Assembly (NCBI GenBank): GCA_964467925.1
Contig: CAYXSX010000002.1
Span: 248,001-312,000 of the forward strand
Length of the DNA: 64,000 nt
Reading direction: 5' to 3'
DNA from: CAYXSX01 sp964467925
Lineage (GTDB): Bacteria > Pseudomonadota > Alphaproteobacteria > Micavibrionales > Micavibrionaceae
The stretch's first letter is position 1; each line of letters begins with the position of its first letter. The position numbers and the translations under genes were made by a program. The notes below the pieces were generated by a model. It searched no databases. It was not told the origin of the DNA and was given only the letters and a program-made list of their open reading frames with translations. Of this stretch, positions 58,731-64,000 are shown piece after piece.

Positions 58731-61637
58731 CTAGCCTCCTCCCGGTCTTTGGGGGGTAGTCTTTCCCAATTGGCCAGCAGCTTGTCCCATACCGCCGGAG
58801 GCAGAAGTTAGGGCGCCAACAGCTTGGCGTCCGATAGTCATACCGCCGATTGCGGCGTAGCGTTGCAGACCAGCAAGCGGATCCTGGTTGTTGATATCAC
58901 CGAAGGCAGAGACGCCGGCACCTGCCCAGCGCAGAAGGTTATCGGGAATCTGATTGATCAGTTTGAAGGCGGATGTTGCCATCATGTAAAGTACAAACGT
59001 ATAAACCAGCGTATAAAAGAACTCGTCAACCGTGCTGCGGGGGATCGGCTCTATAAAGTCTGACAGCACGATGGTGGGGTTGGCTTCGTAACCGACTGAC
59101 GTTGAAAGAACAAGATCCCAGATTGAATTCAGTATGCGTGCCTGTGCGGTGAAGATGACCGTAGCGGCAATCAAGGCTATTACCGTTAGAACAGGGCGCA
59201 GGAAAATTTCCATGATCAAGAAGTATCCGTCTTTTGCAGCCTCTCCCGGCAAACCCTCACCATCAAGCCGCAAGTGCGCCATCGCCCATAAAGGCACACC
59301 GACCATGGCTTCGAAAATGGCCTTGACCCATTCACCCACCGCGAAAAAGAAGTACAGAAATGGTAGGAATGGAAGAATGTAGAACAGGATCACTCCAGCG
59401 GTCAGCCCGATAAAGGCAACTGATTGCAGGAATTGTCCCATCGCACTGGCAAGCTTACCGATTCCGTTGTTTGGACTCATGACTGAGAGCGCACCACCTA
59501 AGAAGGAGCTGGCAGAAGCACCCATTATGTTTTGAATGGCGCTTTCAACCAGACCTTTGCCGATGGTCGAAAGTTGTGCCATCGGGTGTATGTGCGCGTT
59601 TTCTTCCCTGATGCTGAAAATACCCGCCGTGCCGAAAAGAAGATTCATGACATCAAGTACGGCATTAGCTGTGTTAGTCTTGCCTTGATCGGCGTTATCC
59701 CTGCCGCCGTAATGCCAAAACTCATAAACATCGTTAAGAGCCGTGGCTATTTCCAAGTCGTTTTCCGTACCGATATTAGGGGGGCTATCTCCTCCGGCGA
59801 GGGGAGAATACTGATTAAGACCTCCAGAGCTTTGGTTCACACGGCGGTTGTATTCAGCCATTTTCTCCATAACCAGTGGATAGGTGACGAGCTTGGGTGT
59901 CGCCATAACAGCTGTTACAAACAGGCCGTTCAGTTTCGCGATCGTGTTATACCAGACCCCTGCGCCGCCCCATCCTAAAGCGAGAACATCATCTTTGATT
60001 TCGATGTCTGCAGTTTGAGCGTATTTGCCCCAGGCTTTTATCAAGTCGTCAAGAAAGTTTGCATTGTATAGGTCGACGACATGCTGTTTCCATTTTTGGG
60101 TAGGTAGTCCCGCAGAGGAATCTGCGCAGCTCGTGTTTTGTGTTTCTGAAGGGAAGCAGTCAGCCATATGGTCGTTTGGTTGTGTGCTACACGCAACAAA
60201 ACACGATAAATCGCCGTTCGTGTCCTCGGGTTTTTTCCCTCCTATTGTGGGGTTGGGCTTGAGAGTGACCTGCATAAATCTTTGCGCGAAATCGTGGAAT
60301 TCATGTTGAGAAAACCACATTTCCTTGATGTATTCGAAATATCGCCAAAGCATGTAATCAGCACCGCCGACCTCTTGTCCTTTGCCTTTGTTGGCAATAT
60401 CAACGACGGGGATTCGAATTTCGCCACATGTCGGTTCTACGTATCCAGGCTCTGATTTGTAATTCTTTTCGGATTGTCTGCCGAATCTGATGATAATGTC
60501 TTGATTGTCATAAAAATCTAGCGCTTCCACATAGGTGATGCCGTAAGTTACCTGCTTGGATATCTCCTGATTTTTCATTAATGGGTTCGGTTTTTTAACC
60601 AAGTAAGGTTTAATGAAAAATCTCTCGTCGGGGGGAACGGGCAGATAGTATTTATTACCGAAGACGGTTTTATCATTGCTGTAATTATGGCCGTTTACAA
60701 TTCCAATGGGTCCCTTTTGCACCCAATAGGCATAGGCGCAGGAATGCACCAGTGACATCATTTCGGTCAATATAGAGGCGTCAGCCGGTTTAGGCATTCC
60801 CACAAGGCTATCATATTCTCCCAGCGGGTTTTGTCTTCCTTGTGTAAACAGGGCATGTTCCTTGATCGCCCGGTTAAAGGTAAGCCATGTGTTGGTTGCC
60901 ATGCCGGAACCGTATTTTGCCGCCGCCAAAGTGATGTACTGTGCCGAATTCAAGCCGTAATTAAGCGGTAGAAGCAGTCCGATCGCAACGATCAGGCGGA
61001 TAGGCACCCAGACATTCTGAAAGCGCTGACCGAATGGAGAACCCGTTGTTGCGGTTTCCGCCGTAACCACCACGACGAAGTAAAGGAAGATCAGACAGGC
61101 AACGATCAACAATCCTTTAGAATAAAATTGGAGCAGGGAATGTAGTGCCGTGTGAAAGGGGTAGGGTATATCACCGTTTATTTTGCTGCAGACACCGGCT
61201 GGATTGCAGAAAAATTCCGGTATGCCGAACACCTTGTCGAGCAGGATGAAGGCGATGTCGTTTTGTGGATTGGCCGTAACGAAAATCGAAGCGGCTGCGG
61301 GCTGTATCACCAAAGAGTATATCAAGAATACAAATTGCATCAGTAACAGCACCGTTCCCATCAAGAGCGCAAAGAAAACGATGATCTGGTCGATGTTTTC
61401 TTTTTTGATCACCAGATGGTTGGCGGCGGCGGCAATAACATGGCGAAGGCCGTATTGCCCGATATTCTGAGGGTTCAAATAGGGGTGATTGCGTGGGAGC
61501 AACCTGACCATGGCGTAGATTTCCGCCATCAGGAAGGCGATACGCCCGAAACCGGAGGCGAACAACTTCCTTGCCCGCGGGACAACGCCGGGCAATACCA
61601 CATAGGATACGATCTTTTTAGCTTGAATATGTCCCAA
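58731..61637 (-). CDS. DotA/TraY-like polytopic protein, paralogue 1 of operon
   Basis: A 968-residue paralogue and the first gene of the operon. It shares NIDQIIVFFALLMG, GWGGAGVWYNTIAKLNG, LFGTAGIFSIREENAHIHPM, VGEWVKAIFEAMVGVPLWAM, GEGLPGEAAKDGYFLIMEIF and IPDNLLRWAG. Its loop holds a cysteine cluster (LSCFVACSTQPNDHMADC, then NTSCADSS) not seen in the others. The start appears to be TTG (MGHIQAKKIVSYVV) with GGTGAG 8 bases upstream; no ATG occurs until about residue 35, and a stop codon lies in frame just before. The upstream 60 bases are very AT-rich and probably hold the promoter. Confidence 0.78.
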   Translation of the reverse strand: MGHIQAKKIVSYVVLPGVVPRARKLFASGFGRIAFLMAEIYAMVRLLPRNHPYLNPQNIGQYGLRHVIAAAANHLVIKKENIDQIIVFFALLMGTVLLLMQFVFLIYSLVIQPAAASIFVTANPQNDIAFILLDKVFGIPEFFCNPAGVCSKINGDIPYPFHTALHSLLQFYSKGLLIVACLIFLYFVVVVTAETATTGSPFGQRFQNVWVPIRLIVAIGLLLPLNYGLNSAQYITLAAAKYGSGMATNTWLTFNRAIKEHALFTQGRQNPLGEYDSLVGMPKPADASILTEMMSLVHSCAYAYWVQKGPIGIVNGHNYSNDKTVFGNKYYLPVPPDERFFIKPYLVKKPNPLMKNQEISKQVTYGITYVEALDFYDNQDIIIRFGRQSEKNYKSEPGYVEPTCGEIRIPVVDIANKGKGQEVGGADYMLWRYFEYIKEMWFSQHEFHDFAQRFMQVTLKPNPTIGGKKPEDTNGDLSCFVACSTQPNDHMADCFPSETQNTSCADSSAGLPTQKWKQHVVDLYNANFLDDLIKAWGKYAQTADIEIKDDVLALGWGGAGVWYNTIAKLNGLFVTAVMATPKLVTYPLVMEKMAEYNRRVNQSSGGLNQYSPLAGGDSPPNIGTENDLEIATALNDVYEFWHYGGRDNADQGKTNTANAVLDVMNLLFGTAGIFSIREENAHIHPMAQLSTIGKGLVESAIQNIMGASASSFLGGALSVMSPNNGIGKLASAMGQFLQSVAFIGLTAGVILFYILPFLPFLYFFFAVGEWVKAIFEAMVGVPLWAMAHLRLDGEGLPGEAAKDGYFLIMEIFLRPVLTVIALIAATVIFTAQARILNSIWDLVLSTSVGYEANPTIVLSDFIEPIPRSTVDEFFYTLVYTFVLYMMATSAFKLINQIPDNLLRWAGAGVSAFGDINNQDPLAGLQRYAAIGGMTIGRQAVGALTSASGGMGQAAGQLGKTTPQRPGGG

Positions 61638-61813
61638 GAGACTGACTCACCACACTTATTTTATACTACATTATAATTATCTAAAATTTTAACTAATTTT
61701 GTCTTAATTTTTCCCCAAAAGAAGAGGACCGGAGGAGGCATGTGCTGGCGCCCGATCCTGAGACATTATCTCAAAACCGGGTTAATATATTGTTATCAAA
61801 AGCGTTTAGGTGA

Positions 61814-63490
61814 TTATCCGGCTTTTCTCAGCGGTTTGTACTTAATGCGGTGGGGCTGGTCGGCGTCCATACCGTGGCGGCGTTTGAAGTCCGCTTCGTA
61901 ATCCTGGTAATTGCCTTCGAACCATTCCACGTGGGAATCGCCCTCGAAGGCCAGAATATGGGTGCACAAACGGTCAAGGAACCAGCGGTCGTGGGAAATG
62001 ATCACTGCGCAGCCGGGAAAACGCTCAATAGCTTCCTCCAAAGCGGCCAGTGTTTCGGTGTCCAGGTCGTTTGTAGGTTCGTCGAGCAGGATAACATTCG
62101 CCTCTTTTTTCAACATCTTGGCCAAATGTACCCGATTACGCTGCCCGCCGGACAGGTCTTTGACAAGCTGCTGCTGATCGCCCTTGCGGAAGTTGAATGC
62201 GGAGACATAGGCGCGGCTTTGCATCTCTACTTTGCCGAGTTTGATAATATCCACGCCGCCGGAAATTTCCTCCCAGACGGTTTTTGCGCCATCAAGGGAA
62301 TCACGGCTTTGGTCGACATATCCCAGCTGCACCGTGTTGCCCACGTTGAACTGCCCGCTATCGGGTTTTTCTTGTCCCGTAATCATTTTAAACAGGGTGG
62401 ATTTTCCCGCGCCGTTCGGTCCGATGACGCCCACAATGCCGCCTGGCGGCAGTTTGAAAGATAAGTTTTCAATCAGCAAATTATCGCCAAAACCCTTGGA
62501 GATATTTTTCGCCTCTATCACAAGATCGCCAAGTCGCGGCGGCGGGGGAATAACGATCTGCGCGTTGCGCTTGTCCGCCTTCTGGCTTTCGGCCAGTAAA
62601 TCCTCGTACGCGCTGATACGTGCTTTGGATTTAGAGCGGCGAGCGGAAGGGCTTTGCCCCATCCACTCGCGTTCCCGCGCCAATGTTTTTTGCCGTGTGT
62701 CTTCCTCGCGCGCTTCCTGACGCAGGCGTTTTTCCTTGGCTTCCAGATAGGCGGAATAGTTACCCTCGTAAGGAATGCCGGACCCACGGTCGATCTCCAG
62801 AATCCAGCCCGTGACGTTATCAAGGAAATAGCGGTCGTGCGTGACCATGACAACCGTGCCCTTATACTCGCTCAGGAATCGCTGGAGCCATGCCACGCTT
62901 TCAGCGTCCAAGTGGTTGGTGGGCTCGTCGAGCAACAGTAAATCGGGTTTTTCGAGCAATAGCTTGCACAGCGCTACGCGGCGGCGCTCCCCGCCGGACA
63001 GATTGGTGACGGGCGCATCGCCGGGCGGGCAACGCAGGGCATCCATCGCAATCTCGATGGTGCGGTCAAGTTCCCAGCCATCGGCAGCGTCGATTTTATC
63101 CTGCAGATCACCCATCTCGGCGGTCAGCGCGTCGAAATCGGCGTCCGGCTCGCCCATGGCGGCGGCAACCTCGTTGTAGCGGTCCACCATCGCCTTGATA
63201 TCGCCAAGCCCTTCCATGACGTTCTGGGCCACGGTTTTGCTTTCGTCGAGCTTGGGTTCCTGTTGCAAATAACCAACCTTGGCACCTTGCGCGGCCCATG
63301 CCTCGCCCGTGTAATCCTTGTCCACGCCGCCCATGATCTTGAGCAAGGTCGATTTACCCGCGCCGTTCGGGCCCAGAACGCCGATCTTTGCGCCGGGCAG
63401 GAAGGAAAGCGTGACGTTTTCAAGAATCTTCTTGTTGTCATAGGCCTTGGACAGGCCGCTCATCACGAAAACATATTGGTAAGATGTCAT
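61814..63490 (-). CDS. ettA: Energy-dependent translational throttle protein EttA (ABC-F)
   Basis: EttA is an ABC-F ATPase that binds the ribosomal E site and gates elongation according to ATP level. The 558-residue protein has two ATPase domains: first GVLGPNGAGKSTLLKIMGG, NLSGGERRRVALCKLL and LLLLDEPTNHLDAESVAWLQ; second GVIGPNGAGKSTLFKMITG, DLSGGQRNRVHLAKML and VILLDEPTNDLD. The arm region (EKRLRQEAREEDTRQKTLAR) and the C-terminal WFEGNYQDYEADFKRRHG are EttA-like. An AGGATA ribosome site precedes the ATG. Confidence 0.95.
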   Translation of the reverse strand: MTSYQYVFVMSGLSKAYDNKKILENVTLSFLPGAKIGVLGPNGAGKSTLLKIMGGVDKDYTGEAWAAQGAKVGYLQQEPKLDESKTVAQNVMEGLGDIKAMVDRYNEVAAAMGEPDADFDALTAEMGDLQDKIDAADGWELDRTIEIAMDALRCPPGDAPVTNLSGGERRRVALCKLLLEKPDLLLLDEPTNHLDAESVAWLQRFLSEYKGTVVMVTHDRYFLDNVTGWILEIDRGSGIPYEGNYSAYLEAKEKRLRQEAREEDTRQKTLAREREWMGQSPSARRSKSKARISAYEDLLAESQKADKRNAQIVIPPPPRLGDLVIEAKNISKGFGDNLLIENLSFKLPPGGIVGVIGPNGAGKSTLFKMITGQEKPDSGQFNVGNTVQLGYVDQSRDSLDGAKTVWEEISGGVDIIKLGKVEMQSRAYVSAFNFRKGDQQQLVKDLSGGQRNRVHLAKMLKKEANVILLDEPTNDLDTETLAALEEAIERFPGCAVIISHDRWFLDRLCTHILAFEGDSHVEWFEGNYQDYEADFKRRHGMDADQPHRIKYKPLRKAG

Positions 63491-63527
63491 TTTCAGCTAT
63501 CCTTGCAAGATCGGTTTAAACCCAACC

Positions 63528-63556
63528 TATCTAGCAGTTAGGCCTAGCAGTATCAA
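63528..63556 (-). promoter_or_regulatory. Candidate promoter of ettA
   Basis: In the minus direction TTGATA (63551-63556) and TAGATA (63528-63533) are 17 bases apart. Transcription would begin near 63521, about 30 bases before the ettA start. Confidence 0.45.
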
Positions 63557-63669
63557 GGTTTAAGCCGTGAAATTCTCGCTATGGGTGCTATCAATGAAAG
63601 AGCCAGGTTTTCCAAAGCCGACCGCATGGTTTTTTACACAGGCTTTTTCAAGCAGGGGACGGGAGCGCG

Positions 63670-63696
63670 TTGCTTTATCCGACCAGTCGGTATAAC
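63670..63696 (+). promoter_or_regulatory. Promoter with overlapping TetR-type operator
   Basis: CCGAC-CA-GTCGG (63679-63690) is a perfect inverted repeat directly before TATAAC (63691-63696), with TTGCTT at 63670-63675 as a possible -35. The repeat lies between the hexamers. Its position before a TetR-family gene and its GAC-CA-GTC form suit autorepression by that protein; this is inference. Confidence 0.5.
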
Positions 63697-63704
63697 ATTA
63701 AATT

Positions 63705-64000
63705 ATGAACAACCAGCCTAAAGCCAAAGCCAAGATCCTGAAAAAAGCCGAAGACATGCTGCTGAAGGGCGGTTACGCGGGCACCTCCGTCAACGATCTA
63801 GTCCGTGCGGCCGGGGTAAGCAAAGGGGCGTTTTTCCATCACTTCCCCTCCAAGGATGCCCTGACCACCCACATTCTGGAGACCTACGCGCGGCAGGATA
63901 TTTTCGAACCGCTGCAGCGTCATCTGAGCGAAACCAATAGTGCGAAGCGTGCCCTTCTGAGTTGGCTTCAGGAAATATACAAAAATTACGAGGCGATGAA
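63705..64000 (+). CDS. TetR-family transcriptional regulator, N-terminal part
   Basis: The gene runs off the right edge after about 98 residues. The N-terminal DNA-binding domain is clear: AKILKKAEDMLLKGGYAGTS, VNDLVRAAGVSKGAFFHHF, SKDALTTHILETYARQD. It is divergent from ettA, with an inverted repeat just upstream that is a likely operator. Ligand and targets cannot be judged from the visible part. Confidence 0.93.
   Translation, partial: MNNQPKAKAKILKKAEDMLLKGGYAGTSVNDLVRAAGVSKGAFFHHFPSKDALTTHILETYARQDIFEPLQRHLSETNSAKRALLSWLQEIYKNYEAM

Noticed and set aside
53024..61637. Complete type IVB secretion locus
   Set aside because: Only DotA/TraY-like genes are present; flanking genes (mlaA/C, ettA) are housekeeping.
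61740..61800. Stem after ettA (CCCG...CGGG with an inner TGAGA/TCTCA)
   Set aside because: The stem is interrupted and lacks a T-run in the ettA direction, so it was not called a terminator.
1..64000. CRISPR array
   Set aside because: The repeats found are single palindromic elements at separate intergenic sites, with no regularly spaced direct repeats and no cas genes.

Overview
The window reads as a chromosomal segment of an alphaproteobacterium. The run aroA-cmk-rpsA-ihfB-lapA-pyrF-trpF-trpB-trpA-accD is a gene order typical of that class. The rnd/kdsD/lptC/lptA/lptB/rpoN/hpf/ptsN run, the Hsp20 + DUF1150 pair, a membrane-anchored cytochrome c and a CP4-like (class II) AroA point the same way. 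Three tandem DotA/TraY-like giant membrane proteins, many signalling proteins and compact intergenic palindromes would fit a Micavibrio-like (predatory or host-associated) lineage, but that placement is an inference.

Layout. 1-11.5 kb, minus strand: tryptophan/pyrimidine/translation block, with three extra genes interrupting trpF-trpB-trpA (a STAS-like unknown, a GyrI-like effector-binding protein and an HNH nuclease). A lipoprotein lies on the plus strand between cmk and aroA. 11.6-22.5 kb: mixed strands, with an AT-rich helical-repeat protein, a GGDEF/EAL phosphodiesterase, a THUMP-like methyltransferase, a response regulator, folE, cysS, a pilin-like protein between two inverted palindromic repeats, an NDUFS6-like zinc finger, Hsp20 and DUF1150. 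22.6-29.5 kb, minus strand: the LPS-transport/sigma-54/PTS-Ntr operon, whose PtsN lacks the phosphorylatable histidine. 29.8-37.1 kb, plus strand: a soluble chemotaxis receptor with three tandem PAS domains, tRNA-Leu(CAG) on the minus strand, a degenerate receiver-GGDEF protein, and a small exopolysaccharide export/BY-kinase set with two membrane proteins. 37.2-39.5 kb: an AT-rich island of orphan genes and an IS1595-family transposase. 39.5-53 kb: a promoter-terminator leader in front of a small orphan gene, then ftsK-lolA-recR, pheA, cytochrome c, pepA-kamA-holC, lptF-lptG, mlaA and mlaC. 53-61.6 kb, minus strand: the three DotA/TraY-like genes. 61.8-64 kb: ettA and the start of a TetR-family regulator.

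How it fits together. Envelope biogenesis is the main theme: KdsD makes a Kdo precursor, LptA/B/C/F/G move LPS, LolA moves lipoproteins, MlaA/MlaC traffic phospholipids and Wza/Wzc-like proteins export polysaccharide. A second theme is signalling (c-di-GMP phosphodiesterase, receivers, PAS receptor, PTS-Ntr with RpoN). At least nine intergenic palindromic elements in several sequence families punctuate the window. The most unusual items are the triple DotA-like operon without other Dot/Icm genes nearby, the His-to-Asn PtsN, and the interrupted trp operon.
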